A DNA stretch of 64,000 nucleotides from Thermococcus sp. Bubb.Bath (GTDB taxonomy: Archaea > Methanobacteriota_B > Thermococci > Thermococcales > Thermococcaceae), in contig NZ_SNUR01000001.1 of the NCBI RefSeq assembly GCF_012027595.1, positions 248,001-312,000 of the forward strand, written 5' to 3'. Made by a program: the position numbers and the translations under genes. Below are positions 8,095 to 17,106 of the stretch, piece after piece. The notes under the pieces are model-generated. The model had not been told where the DNA came from. It saw only the letters and a list, made by a program, of their open reading frames with translations, and did not search any database. How positions within the stretch are numbered: position 1 is the stretch's first letter; the number at the start of each line of letters is the position of its first letter.

Positions 8095-10563
8095 ATGAAC
8101 ATCGGGCCGATGGTAAAGCATTACTCGAAGGTCTTCCTCTCCTTTCTTTTCCTCGTTTTTCTCGTTGCAGTAATACCAGCGACGGCGAGCGCCATCATAA
8201 ACCAGGTGACTGAGATGAGGCACGGCGAGTTTTCGGGGGAGTACTTTTCGTTCTGGTTTGTGCCGAAAGGTGACAACCATGCCGGCATCGTTTACCTGAA
8301 GAACGGAGAAGCCCTCACCGGGGCGGAACCACCTCGTCCCGTGAGGGGGTCTGGTGGTTTTTCCGTAAACGACATTCGGAGCATGTTCGCCAATGCATGG
8401 GTAATGGCCACAGAAGTTTACCTGCCGCTGTGGATTTCAGACTATTCTAAGCCTGGGAAGACTCAACAATGGACAGTTTTGGTACCCCTCGTTGGGGGGA
8501 ACGGAGGGGCCGACTGCTACGTTTCGGACGAAAAGACCGCCGAGAAAATCAAAGGGACTGAGATAAAATACCATTATAGCCGCCTCGTTGGGAATGGGTA
8601 TTATGATGGCATTGCAACCATAAGGGTTGGCACTGTCGGGGTGCTCTCTGGAAGCGACGAGAGGAGCAAGGTTCTTAGGGCGATTCTGAAGAGGTGGGAG
8701 AAGTACAGGGGCAATGCCTGTGTCGCATCCCCAGATTTCGCGAGAGAGTTCCTAAGACCTTACGGTATTGGGGACGACCTGGAGAATCTCTCCGTTGGCA
8801 CCCAGGGGATAATAGTCATAACGGACGGGAGCCAGAGCATAGAGGATATCCATCGGGCCCTGTCCAGGGAAGCGGCCAGATACAACCTCTCCGTCGCAAT
8901 GAGGGTTTTGACTCCGCGCTGGGTCTCTGCCGTTGAGTCCTCTGGGGGAAGCATCTGGGACTACCTGTGGGGGTACGTTGCCCTGCTCCTCCCGGTTTTG
9001 CCAGCCCTCCTCGTTATAATGGGGAGGGAGAAGGAAGACGAGGAGAGGATGAGGTATCTAATCTCAACCAACGGGGGAAGGAAAATCGTTCTGGATTTAA
9101 TAACCGCGGGAACGGTTCTTTTTGCCCTTACACTGACGGCCCTCTTCCTCGACAGAAGGGCCTCACTCCTCTCTGTCGTCATGCTTCTGCTGATTTACAC
9201 CCTCCGGAACTTCGTTGCAGGCAAGGAGTTCGGGGAAAGGTCAACTCTGGTGGTTCTTTCGTTGATTTTCCTGGGCATTTTGGGGATTGCCCTTCAGTAC
9301 AACCTCCGGCTGAGGCTCTATGCATCCGGCGTTTTGGGTTACCTCTTTTCCCTTGGAAATTCCGACGCTTCTCTTTTGCTCTTCGGAGTGACCTTCAGGT
9401 ACCTCCCAGAAGTCCTGGTCTCCGTGGGACTCCTCTCGCTCCTTTTCCCCCTCCTGAGACGCAGAAGGCCCCAACAAAGGGCTGCAGCAAAGCTGCTCTT
9501 CGCTGGAATGATCTCTATTGGAGTGCTTTTCCTCTACTCCTCGCTGCTGTTTTCTGCCCCCCTTGTCTCACTCGCATCCATAAGCGACTTGTATGGCGGC
9601 GGCGCGACAGGAGTAGTCAACTTCGCGAATTCGGACAACCTATCCAAGGCATACAACCTGACCCTCGGGGTCGTCTCCCAAAAGGACGTGACTTACGCCA
9701 CCCTCTGGGAGGCAGGTACAGTTGTAGAGGGTAGCGGAATGACGTATTCCACCCACGGCAGGCTTTTATGCTACGCCCGTGACTTCCTGGAGTTCCTGAA
9801 GAAAGCGGGCGGAATCAGCATGAACGCCCGGCTACTCCACTCCCAGCTGTCTTCCAGTCCCGAAGGAATCATAATTCCAAAGCACTACCTTGAAGAGCTA
9901 AAAGCGGAGGGTATCGCGAAGGTTTCGGGGGGTTCCCTCACTCTCTCTGTGGTAGATGAGGGTTGGAAAGTCCACAACGTCTCTGCCCCCTATGAAACCG
10001 TTGAAATGCTCCCGGGAGGAATTGAGTCTCCCATCGTCTCGTGCCAGATTGCAAGAAGAAACGGACTGAATCCCAGGCCAGCGTACCTCCTGCTCTATGG
10101 AAACTCAAGGACAACAGGGGAAGTAATGGAAGAGGTAAACGGGACAATAATTCCGGAGTACCCCGAGGCGTTTGAAAAGCTGTGGTCAATGGGGGATGTA
10201 TCCACTCATGTGGAATCTCAGTTTAAGAACCCGAGGGGCTTAATCCCTCCGCTGCTCTCGGGAGTCCTGATGGCAATCACAGGAATAGTGATGGGATTCA
10301 GGGATGGAGAGAGGCTGTCAGGACTGGCGAAGCTCATGAGGGTCAACGGAGAAGAGCCGTTGTCCTCCCTGGTTCCAGTCCTCCTGCCCACGCTGATCCT
10401 TATATTCGTTCCGGCCTCAATGATCTGGGACGGATACTCCTTTGCCTCAATGGGGTTCATCGGGAAAAAGCTGGTGTTAATAGGCCTCTCCCCATTACTT
10501 GGCGTCTTCGCAGGCCTTGCACTTTACTTCATCTTGCTATTGGGGAATATACGGGAGGTGTGA
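8095..10563 (+). CDS. Large FtsX/MacB-like membrane protein paired with ABC ATPase (about 822 aa)
   Basis: Membrane component of an ABC system. There is an N-terminal signal or anchor (VFLSFLFLVFLVAVIPATASA), then an extracytoplasmic domain of about 250 residues. A cluster of about six hydrophobic segments follows between roughly 285 and 495, then a second outside domain to about 720, and two or three membrane segments to the C-terminus. This alternating plan is that of FtsX-like permeases of the LolCE/MacB type and of bacteriocin-associated integral membrane proteins. The ATG at 8095 is 5 nt after GGAGGTG and is preferred over 8092. The ABC ATPase starts 3 nt after the stop. Likely roles are export, extraction or immunity towards the secreted protein upstream, or envelope maintenance; none is proven. 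Confidence 0.75.
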   Translation: MNIGPMVKHYSKVFLSFLFLVFLVAVIPATASAIINQVTEMRHGEFSGEYFSFWFVPKGDNHAGIVYLKNGEALTGAEPPRPVRGSGGFSVNDIRSMFANAWVMATEVYLPLWISDYSKPGKTQQWTVLVPLVGGNGGADCYVSDEKTAEKIKGTEIKYHYSRLVGNGYYDGIATIRVGTVGVLSGSDERSKVLRAILKRWEKYRGNACVASPDFAREFLRPYGIGDDLENLSVGTQGIIVITDGSQSIEDIHRALSREAARYNLSVAMRVLTPRWVSAVESSGGSIWDYLWGYVALLLPVLPALLVIMGREKEDEERMRYLISTNGGRKIVLDLITAGTVLFALTLTALFLDRRASLLSVVMLLLIYTLRNFVAGKEFGERSTLVVLSLIFLGILGIALQYNLRLRLYASGVLGYLFSLGNSDASLLLFGVTFRYLPEVLVSVGLLSLLFPLLRRRRPQQRAAAKLLFAGMISIGVLFLYSSLLFSAPLVSLASISDLYGGGATGVVNFANSDNLSKAYNLTLGVVSQKDVTYATLWEAGTVVEGSGMTYSTHGRLLCYARDFLEFLKKAGGISMNARLLHSQLSSSPEGIIIPKHYLEELKAEGIAKVSGGSLTLSVVDEGWKVHNVSAPYETVEMLPGGIESPIVSCQIARRNGLNPRPAYLLLYGNSRTTGEVMEEVNGTIIPEYPEAFEKLWSMGDVSTHVESQFKNPRGLIPPLLSGVLMAITGIVMGFRDGERLSGLAKLMRVNGEEPLSSLVPVLLPTLILIFVPASMIWDGYSFASMGFIGKKLVLIGLSPLLGVFAGLALYFILLLGNIREV

Positions 10564-10566
10564 AAC

Positions 10567-11274
10567 TTGTCTAAGGAGTGGGGTATAACCTGTGAAGGTC
10601 TCTCCGTTCAATATGACCTCGGAGGAAACCAGGCCAATGCGCTTTCGGATTTTAAAGGGTCGTTCATTCCAGGGAAAATCACCGCCGTCTTCGGCCCGAG
10701 CGGTTCCGGAAAGACGACCCTACTGAGGGTCATCGGAACTCTACTCCGGCCGACTAAAGGCATAATAAGCTACGGAGGCAGGAACCCCTACAAACTGCCA
10801 AAGAAGGAGCTCCTTAATCTCAGAAAGAACATTGGAATTTCCTTCCAGCATCCTCTCTTCGTTTCCCAGCTCACCCTCTGGGAGAACATAGAGCTGACCC
10901 TCAACTCCTCCGACAAACTTGATGAAAAGCACAGGAAACTCGCACTCTCACTGGCTGAGCAGCTTGGGATTGAGGAGCTCCTTCAGAAAAATCCTTCCCA
11001 GGTAAGCGGTGGTGAACTGAGGAGGGCTTCCATAGTCATGGCCCTCGCAAAGGATCCCGGTGTGGTAATCCTCGATGAGCCAACAGCCTATCTCGACGAG
11101 GAGTCCTCGATGGGGGTAGTTGAGCTCCTCAGGAGGCTCAAGGAAGGAGGAAAGACAGTTATACTCGCAACGCACGACCCGGAACTCATTAGGATTGCAG
11201 ACGTCACATACAATCTTAGATATGGAAAGCTTGTTGAGACCTCGGACACATTTAGGGGCTTGGACAGCCTTTAA
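10567..11274 (+). CDS. ABC transporter ATPase, LolD/MacB/FtsE type (235 aa)
   Basis: Nucleotide-binding subunit that should energise the preceding FtsX-like membrane protein. Walker A is GPSGSGKTT with Lys49, the Q-loop is near 95, the signature is VSGGELRRAS near 146-155, Walker B is VVILDEP near 166-172, and the switch His is 203 in ATHDP. The size, with no extra C-terminal domain, is typical of LolD-like ATPases. The start is TTG, supported by GGGAGGTG six bases upstream and by the lack of any nearby ATG in frame. A T-rich stretch follows the stop, so this is the last gene of the three-gene unit. Confidence 0.93.
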   Translation: MSKEWGITCEGLSVQYDLGGNQANALSDFKGSFIPGKITAVFGPSGSGKTTLLRVIGTLLRPTKGIISYGGRNPYKLPKKELLNLRKNIGISFQHPLFVSQLTLWENIELTLNSSDKLDEKHRKLALSLAEQLGIEELLQKNPSQVSGGELRRASIVMALAKDPGVVILDEPTAYLDEESSMGVVELLRRLKEGGKTVILATHDPELIRIADVTYNLRYGKLVETSDTFRGLDSL

Positions 11275-11300
11275 TTTTTATCGAATTCCTTTTCATTTCT
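11271..11300 (+). terminator. T-rich stretch after the ABC unit
   Basis: The run TTTAATTTTTATC and the pyrimidine-rich sequence after it lie right behind the TAA of the ABC ATPase. Archaeal RNA polymerase terminates at oligo-T stretches without needing a hairpin. The AMMECR1 gene converges from the other side. Confidence 0.4.
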
Positions 11301-11368
11301 TGGTTCTTCAGAGGGTTAAAACCGTAGTTTTGTTAAGTAGATTGCAAAAGATTAAAGAGAACGTTCTG

Positions 11369-11986
11369 TCACACCAGCGGTTTCCTCCTCACCGGCCCCC
11401 AGGGTATCTCCTCCTCGAAAACCTCAGCTGTGAAGCGGTAGACCTCCGTGTCCTCATCAAGCCAGCAGTCAGGCGGAAGTCCTGCCTTCCAGCAGGTTTG
11501 GGCAAGGAACTCCTCCTCGTCCCAGTCCCACTCGACCGGAACCTGTGGTAGGAGCAGGCCAGAGTGGATGCCCTTCTCTATGAGCAGGCCGTCTCTGCCG
11601 ACCTTTATGTTCTTCGGCCTCTCCTCTGGAGGTCCCTCAATGAGCTCCGGCGGTGTTAAGACGCTGACCTCTACGATGAGGTCATTGAGCTCGCTCTCCC
11701 TCACCGGCGGGAAGCGCGGGTCGTCGACTGCCGCGTAGATTGCCGCCTTTATCGTCGCCTCGACGAGGGGATATATCGGAAGGGGAAAGCCTATACAGCC
11801 GCGCAGGGCCATCTTAGGGGGAGCATGCCTGTTATTGAGTGTGACGAAGACGCCCATCTTCTCCCACAGCTCTGGCGGGGTATCCTTCGGAGGTTTGATG
11901 GTCTTTCCATGCCTCACATATTTCTCAATGGCCCTCCTCGCGAGTCTGATGAGGAACTCACCCCACTCGTCTTTTATCACAGTCAT
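11369..11986 (-). CDS. AMMECR1 domain protein (205 aa)
   Basis: Soluble protein of the AMMECR1 (TIGR00296) family found in all domains of life. It has the hallmark LRGCIGF near residues 61-67. The archaeal family length is about 200 residues, which matches. Biochemical function is unknown; in many genomes the family is linked to radical SAM or MEMO-type proteins, but here it stands alone. A GTG at 11995 is in frame, but the ATG at 11986 is 5 nt after GGTGA and is preferred. The promoter GCTAAATAATC lies near 12020-12030. It is divergent from the thiamine-binding protein gene. Confidence 0.92.
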   Translation of the reverse strand: MTVIKDEWGEFLIRLARRAIEKYVRHGKTIKPPKDTPPELWEKMGVFVTLNNRHAPPKMALRGCIGFPLPIYPLVEATIKAAIYAAVDDPRFPPVRESELNDLIVEVSVLTPPELIEGPPEERPKNIKVGRDGLLIEKGIHSGLLLPQVPVEWDWDEEEFLAQTCWKAGLPPDCWLDEDTEVYRFTAEVFEEEIPWGPVRRKPLV

Positions 11987-12080
11987 TGTTATCACCTGAT
12001 ACCAATTATGACTTTGGGGATTATTTAGCTTTCCCGCAAAATTTAAAAGATTGCCGAAAAAAGTTAAGTCGGGTGCCGAA

Positions 12081-12386
12081 ATGGTTATAGTGGAGTTCGT
12101 GGTCGTTCCCCTAGGTGAGAGGAGTCTAAGCCGCTACGTGGCAGAAATAGTAAAGCTTTTAGATAGCCTAGGCGTTAAATACCAACTGACGCCGATGTCA
12201 ACGATAATAGAGGTTCCAACGGTTGGAGAAGCGTTCGCAATAATCGGAGAGGCCCACGAGCTCATGTTTAAAATGGGCGCGAGGAGGGTTTCAACGACCA
12301 TCAGAATAGACGACAGGCGCGACAGGAAAGTCAAGATGGAGGACAAAGTCCGCTCCGTCATGGAGAAGGTGCACTCTGGAGGATGA
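12081..12386 (+). CDS. MTH1187-type thiamine-binding protein (101 aa)
   Basis: Small protein of the MTH1187/YkoF-like (DUF77) family, which forms tetramers with a ferredoxin-like fold and binds thiamine or related pyrimidines. The beginning VIVEFVVVPLG and the middle TPMSTIIE fit the family well, and the length of about 100 residues is typical. The reading frame is open from 12051, but the ATG at 12081 follows GGGTG and starts the conserved domain. An AAAATTTAAAAG promoter element lies near 12038-12049. The stop is 7 nt before the DUF373 gene, so the two are co-transcribed. Confidence 0.88.
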   Translation: MVIVEFVVVPLGERSLSRYVAEIVKLLDSLGVKYQLTPMSTIIEVPTVGEAFAIIGEAHELMFKMGARRVSTTIRIDDRRDRKVKMEDKVRSVMEKVHSGG

Positions 12387-12393
12387 TGCTCGT

Positions 12394-13536
12394 ATGAAGG
12401 CCCTTGTGCTCGCAATAGACAGGGACGATGACTTCGGGAAGAAGGCGGAAGTTAAGGGGCCGATTATTGGAAAAGGAAAGTGCATAGACGCGGCTCTGAA
12501 GCTCAGTCTCGCCGATCCTGAGGACAGCGATGCAAACGTTGCTTACGCCGCTGTGAAGCTCTATGATGAACTCAAGAAGAGCGGTGAGTTTGACGATGTT
12601 GAGGTTGCCATTATAACAGGTCATCCTGATGTTGGGGTTAAGAGCGACCTTGAGCTAGCAAGACAGCTGGAGGGGGTTCTGGAGCGCTTTCCGGCGGATG
12701 GAGTTATAACCGTGACAGACGGGGCGGAAGATGAGCAGATCTTCCCGATAATCAGCTCCCGCGTTCCGATAATCAGTTCTAAAAGGGTTGTCGTCAAACA
12801 GAACGAGACCATAGAGACTACCTATTATGTAGTCTACCGCTATCTCAAGGAGATTATGAGCGACCCGGAGGCCTCGAAGGTTTTCCTGGGGATCCCCGGC
12901 TTTATCCTGTTGCTCTATGGGATAGGTAATCTCATAGCGATAAGCCAACCGGAGAGCATGAACGTGATATCTGGCATCATCAGCGGCACCCTGCTCCTCC
13001 TGATAGGGGGCTATGCCTTCACCAAAGGGTTCCGGTTCAGGATAATGGACGCTCTCGTCAACGAGTTCATTCAGGTTATCTTTGGCGTTGCGGGCCTTAT
13101 AGTGGTCATATCCGGAATGATAAGGGCCTACAGCGACCTGGACGCTTACGCTCAGAGTCTGCTCCACTATCAGCCCAGTACGAGCCTCATTTCCCTCGTG
13201 CTATACATAAACTCGATAAACACGACCCTGATGGTTGGCATAGCAGTTGCCCTCATCGGAAGGATAATACAAGCCTACATGAGGCGCGATTTGCACCTCT
13301 GGTACAACGTAACGGCGCTCCTGATACTCCCGACGTTTTGGATAATACTCGACATGACAACGAGGTACGCCTTATCTGTCATTACATTCTACTCTGCCGG
13401 CACAATCCTAGAGATACTTGGGGCCCTCTTTGACGTTGCCCTCAGCATGTTGGCGGGCTCGCTACTTAGGAGATATATGATAGAATGGGCCAGGAGTGGT
13501 AAAGTTGAAGCTGGAACAGGCACTGAGAGTGTATGA
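12394..13536 (+). CDS. DUF373 membrane protein (380 aa)
   Basis: Archaeal DUF373 family integral membrane protein of unknown function. The N-terminal 150 residues form a soluble domain that starts MKALVLAIDRDDDFG and contains ITGHPDVG and TVTDGAEDEQ. Both are acidic motifs typical of the family and reminiscent of nucleotide- or metal-binding folds. The C-terminal 230 residues hold about six membrane segments. The last 41 nt overlap the start of the coiled-coil gene in another frame, which points to translational coupling. Confidence 0.9.
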   Translation: MKALVLAIDRDDDFGKKAEVKGPIIGKGKCIDAALKLSLADPEDSDANVAYAAVKLYDELKKSGEFDDVEVAIITGHPDVGVKSDLELARQLEGVLERFPADGVITVTDGAEDEQIFPIISSRVPIISSKRVVVKQNETIETTYYVVYRYLKEIMSDPEASKVFLGIPGFILLLYGIGNLIAISQPESMNVISGIISGTLLLLIGGYAFTKGFRFRIMDALVNEFIQVIFGVAGLIVVISGMIRAYSDLDAYAQSLLHYQPSTSLISLVLYINSINTTLMVGIAVALIGRIIQAYMRRDLHLWYNVTALLILPTFWIILDMTTRYALSVITFYSAGTILEILGALFDVALSMLAGSLLRRYMIEWARSGKVEAGTGTESV

Positions 13537-14581
13537 TGAGCTTTTAAGGAAAAAACGCAGGGAGAGCGAGTCCCTCGAGAAGGAATACATGGATAGGACT
13601 CTTGAGGTAGTCAAAGAAATATCCTCAGTTTTGAATGAGCTAGAGGCAAAGGAGCCCCCCTCAAAGGTAGATCCAACCCTGCTTAAGATAACCCTCCGGG
13701 AGAGAAGGGCGTATGTCTCCACGATGAGGAAGGCCATTGACCGCCTGTCATCAATGGAAGACCTGGGAAAACGCCTTCAGGAACTCTCCAGAATTCACAC
13801 GGGGCACGGCAGGTACACGCTGACGCTCTTTGAGAAGGACGTTTACAGGATAAACAAACTTTTGAAAGAGCTGGGGGAGCTCTACGCCGAATACTCTGCC
13901 AAAAAGGCTTCGATAGAGGCTGGTCTACCAGAGCTTCATATCTCTGAAATTCTGCAGGAGATTCAAACTGTTAGGGCGGAACTGGAGCAACTCGAAAGGG
14001 AGCTTGCTGACCTGAAGGAGGAGAAGCTCAGGCTTGAAAGGGAGAGGACGTCCAGGGTGGGCCCAGGAGAGGAACTGTTGGAGAGGAAACGGAAGCTGGA
14101 GCTAAGAATTAGAACACTGGAGACGGAAGTGCGCTCGAAAGCCTCCAAACTCCAAAAACCTATGAAACGGATGAGGCTCCCAGAAGCGGAGCCGTTTCTC
14201 AGAAGCAGTTCATACGTACTCGAGCATCCGGAGGACTTTCTGAACCTGCTGGAGAAGGTCAAACCGAGGCTTGATGGGAAGTACAGAAAAAGCGCGGAGT
14301 GGCTCCTCAAAAATCTTCCAGGGAAGGAAAAAGAGATTCGCGAACTAAAAGCCGAGCACGAGCGCCTGGAGTCAGAAGTTGAGTCAAAGGCCAAAGAAAG
14401 GAGGAACGCCGAGCACGAACTGGCTGCTATAGAGGAACACCTAATGGGGATCAAGGAGAACGTTTCCAAGCTCAGGAAGAGGCTTAATTCCCTCACCGAG
14501 GAACTGGAAAAAGAGCTTTCCGTCTTGGGCAAGGTGGTCGGTGAAGAGGTCGAGCCCCCCGGAGAAAGGTTTATGAATTAG
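13496..14581 (+). CDS. Long coiled-coil protein (about 361 aa)
   Basis: Soluble, highly charged and almost wholly alpha-helical. Heptad-like runs of Leu, Glu, Lys and Arg fill residues 1-60, 150-215 and 270-350, with a shorter, more globular middle (about 225-265). It looks like an SMC- or Rad50-arm-like coiled coil but has no ATPase head or zinc hook. A GTG at 13496 or a TTG at 13505 could start it, and both lie inside the end of the DUF373 gene. The tight overlap suggests joint production with that membrane protein. Function unknown; a scaffold or membrane-associated partner is only a guess. Confidence 0.75.
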   Translation: MVKLKLEQALRVYDELLRKKRRESESLEKEYMDRTLEVVKEISSVLNELEAKEPPSKVDPTLLKITLRERRAYVSTMRKAIDRLSSMEDLGKRLQELSRIHTGHGRYTLTLFEKDVYRINKLLKELGELYAEYSAKKASIEAGLPELHISEILQEIQTVRAELEQLERELADLKEEKLRLERERTSRVGPGEELLERKRKLELRIRTLETEVRSKASKLQKPMKRMRLPEAEPFLRSSSYVLEHPEDFLNLLEKVKPRLDGKYRKSAEWLLKNLPGKEKEIRELKAEHERLESEVESKAKERRNAEHELAAIEEHLMGIKENVSKLRKRLNSLTEELEKELSVLGKVVGEEVEPPGERFMN

Positions 14582-14608
14582 GCAGCCCTAATTCTTTTGG
14601 TGATGAGA

Positions 14609-15457
14609 ATGTTCAAGGTCGACCGCTTACGCTTCGGAACCGCCGGGATACCTCTTTCAACGCCGAAGCGCTCAACCATAGATGGGATAATCCACGTCAG
14701 GAACCTGGGATTGGACGCTATGGAGCTTGAGTTCGTTAGAGGAGTGAACCTGAAGCCGGAACTCGCCAAGAAGATAAAGTACGTTGCCAAGAAGAACGAT
14801 GTCCTCCTCACCGCCCACGCGCCGTACTACATCAACCTCAACGCGAAGGAGAAGGAGAAAGTTGAGGCAAGCAAGAAAAGGATAATCCAGAGCGCTGAGA
14901 GGCTTTACGAAGCTGGCGGCTGGAGCGTTGTCTTTCACGCTGGATATTACCTAAAACAGCCTCCAGAGAGCGTCTACCAGAGGATTTTGAACGAACTCAA
15001 GGACATACAGAGGGAGCTCATGGACAGGGGAATAAAAGTCTGGGTTAGACCGGAACTGACCGGAAAACCCACCCAGTTCGGAGACCTTAGGGAGATAGTG
15101 AAGCTCAGCGAGGAGCTTGAGATGGTTCTGCCCACGATAGACTTCGCGCATGCGCACGCGAGGAACAAAGGAAAGTGCAACAGCACCGAGGAGTGGCGCG
15201 AGATGCTCTCCTTCATGGAGGACAGGCTGGGCAGGGAGGTCCTCAACAACATGCACATCCACATGAGCGGAATAGAGTACACCGATAAAGGCGAGAAGAA
15301 CCACCTGCCCCTCAGGGAGAGCGACATGAACTGGGAGGACCTTCTCAAGGTTCTGAAGGAGTTCAGGGTTAAGGGCGTCGTTGTGAGCGAGAGTCCAAAC
15401 ATCGAAGAGGACGCGCTGCTGATGAAGAGGAAGTATGAGGAGGAGATAAAGGTTTAG
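14609..15457 (+). CDS. Endonuclease IV-like TIM-barrel protein (282 aa)
   Basis: Member of the xylose isomerase-like/AP endonuclease IV superfamily. The opening RFGTAGIPLST, the ELEFVRGV strand, HAPYYINL, VFHAGYY, RPELTGK, TIDFAHAHAR and the HIHMSGIEY block are the metal-ligand-bearing strands expected of Nfo-type deoxyribonuclease IV. Such enzymes nick DNA 5' to abasic sites using zinc. TTG, GTG and ATG codons at 14597-14605 are also in frame. The ATG at 14609 follows GGTGATG and gives the best start. It begins 27 nt after the coiled-coil gene and is probably in the same transcript. Confidence 0.88.
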   Translation: MFKVDRLRFGTAGIPLSTPKRSTIDGIIHVRNLGLDAMELEFVRGVNLKPELAKKIKYVAKKNDVLLTAHAPYYINLNAKEKEKVEASKKRIIQSAERLYEAGGWSVVFHAGYYLKQPPESVYQRILNELKDIQRELMDRGIKVWVRPELTGKPTQFGDLREIVKLSEELEMVLPTIDFAHAHARNKGKCNSTEEWREMLSFMEDRLGREVLNNMHIHMSGIEYTDKGEKNHLPLRESDMNWEDLLKVLKEFRVKGVVVSESPNIEEDALLMKRKYEEEIKV

Positions 15458-17067
15458 TAAGCCTCCGCGAGGCCCGGCTGGGAGTACCACCTGTGCTCCT
15501 CTGTCTCAATGTGGAGGTCGAGGGGCTCAAGAGGCTTCACCTCGTAGCCCTTCTTCTGTCCCCACTTTTCTATCTGCCTCAGGACCGCCCTGATGCCCAC
15601 CCTGGCGAGGGGATAGAAGGGTACCAAGAAAAGCTTGCTGTTGACGAGCTTTGGAAGCTCGTTGGCGACCTCTTTTGCCAGGTGCCTCCAGGCGTAGTAG
15701 AGGTGGAGGAACTGACCGTAGGTTATCATCTCGTCAATCCTGTAGAACTCCTGGTCTCTGAGTAGACCCATGGGGACAAAGGAGAGAGGGGTTACGGTGA
15801 AGTGCGCCCTGTTGCCGAGCTTTTCTTTGAGTTCTTTTTCCATCGTGATTATGAGCCTCGCCGTCATTATTTCGTAGTCATCGGTGTCCCCGGGAAGACC
15901 GAGTATTGTGGTGTAGGCGGGGAACCAGTAGTTCTTGTTCAGGACGTAGGTTCCGTTCAGGAGAACCCACGGCCACTCCTCGGGAGAGAAGGGCTTCATC
16001 TTGTTGTTCATGTACTTCCCTATCAGCTCTGGTGAGGCCGTCTCAAAGCCCACCTGTATCCCAACCCAGTGGCGGGGGTCCGCATCAACTATCCTTGAGA
16101 TGGTCTCTATCATCCCCGGGGCGGCCAGCGCACCGGCAACCGTTCCATGGGTTGGGTTCACGTTCCTCGTGTACTTCCTAGCCATCTCGAAGAGCTCCAC
16201 TACCGCCTCTTCATTTGGGTAGAAGTTCTTCCTGTCCTCGACTTTGTAGAGGAAGATGTCCTCGCTGTGGAGCCAGGCATGGTCTATTCCAGCGTTGACG
16301 TTGAGGCTTATCTCCCGCTCTATCCTCTCGAGGGGCATGTCCCTTGCGACCCTGAGGTTCGGCTCGCAGAAGCGGCAGCCCCTTCCGCAGCCCCTCATCA
16401 CCTCGACGAGCCCCTTGTAGGAGGGGGCCACTATGGCCGGGATCTCCTCCACCCTCGGCCAGCTTTTAATGAGAACCGTCTCGTCCGCGCTCCCGCTCTC
16501 GATGTCCCTGAAGAGACGCCCGGCTATGTGGTCAACCTCGCCCATCACGACGTGGTCTATCCTCAGTTTCTCTCTGACTTCCCTTCTGAAGTCAAGTTGC
16601 CACGCGCCTGGTCCACCGACGACTATCCTGAACTTCACGCCTTTCGAGTCCCTGACCCTGTTTATCCTCTCCACGAGCTCCCTGAACTTGACGCTCGTGT
16701 AGTTCTCCCACTGCCCCCCGTTGGTGAACATCATGCTCACTGGTCCAAGTCCAAGGGGGTCCATCTCATAGATGGCCACGATTGTTGTATCGTTCCCTAT
16801 GAACCTCTCAACTGCCCTTGGATGAGCAACCACGACCTCGTCCCTTTTGAAGCCGTCCCTGAGCAGGGCGGCCTCGACCTTCCTGAGACCGTAGGGAGCC
16901 TGACCGAGCACCCCGCTCTCGTCCGGCAACTGGGTGTCAAGAAAAGAGTAAATCCACGCCGGAAACTTTCCATATGGGGCGCAGCCGAGGAAATCCAAGA
17001 GGGGGATGTCATGATAAGTGCTCGTCAGCGTCTCATCGGTCGTCAGCACGACCCTGACCACCCCCAT
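15454..17067 (-). CDS. B12-binding-type radical SAM protein (about 537 aa)
   Basis: Radical SAM enzyme with the cluster-binding motif CGRGCRFC (Cys227, Cys231, Cys234). An N-terminal Rossmann-like part with VVGGPGAW and GEVDH resembles cobalamin-binding or MiaB/BchE-like N-terminal domains. The C-terminal region contains TTILGLPGDT, typical of this subgroup. Substrate unknown. The reading frame is open to 17154, but a TATATATG element at 17098-17105 predicts transcription starting near 17075. GGAGGTG lies next to the ATG at 17067 and 5 nt before a GTG at 17061. The longer start is therefore unlikely. The 3' end overlaps the endonuclease IV-like gene by 4 nt on the opposite strand. Confidence 0.88.
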   Translation of the reverse strand: MGVVRVVLTTDETLTSTYHDIPLLDFLGCAPYGKFPAWIYSFLDTQLPDESGVLGQAPYGLRKVEAALLRDGFKRDEVVVAHPRAVERFIGNDTTIVAIYEMDPLGLGPVSMMFTNGGQWENYTSVKFRELVERINRVRDSKGVKFRIVVGGPGAWQLDFRREVREKLRIDHVVMGEVDHIAGRLFRDIESGSADETVLIKSWPRVEEIPAIVAPSYKGLVEVMRGCGRGCRFCEPNLRVARDMPLERIEREISLNVNAGIDHAWLHSEDIFLYKVEDRKNFYPNEEAVVELFEMARKYTRNVNPTHGTVAGALAAPGMIETISRIVDADPRHWVGIQVGFETASPELIGKYMNNKMKPFSPEEWPWVLLNGTYVLNKNYWFPAYTTILGLPGDTDDYEIMTARLIITMEKELKEKLGNRAHFTVTPLSFVPMGLLRDQEFYRIDEMITYGQFLHLYYAWRHLAKEVANELPKLVNSKLFLVPFYPLARVGIRAVLRQIEKWGQKKGYEVKPLEPLDLHIETEEHRWYSQPGLAEAY

Positions 17068-17096
17068 CACCTCCATGTGTATGTTAAGGTAGATCT

Positions 17097-17106
17097 CATA
17101 TATACG
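17097..17106 (-). promoter_or_regulatory. TATA element of the radical SAM gene
   Basis: On the minus strand the sequence GCGTATATATGAG forms a good TATA box about 35-40 bp before the start chosen for the radical SAM gene. It lies inside the longest possible reading frame and so argues against the longest start. Confidence 0.5.

Noticed and set aside
8967-9734. 255-codon frame inside the FtsX-like gene
   Set aside because: It is rich in Pro, Arg and Ser, is out of frame with the membrane protein and shows no start signal; a shadow.
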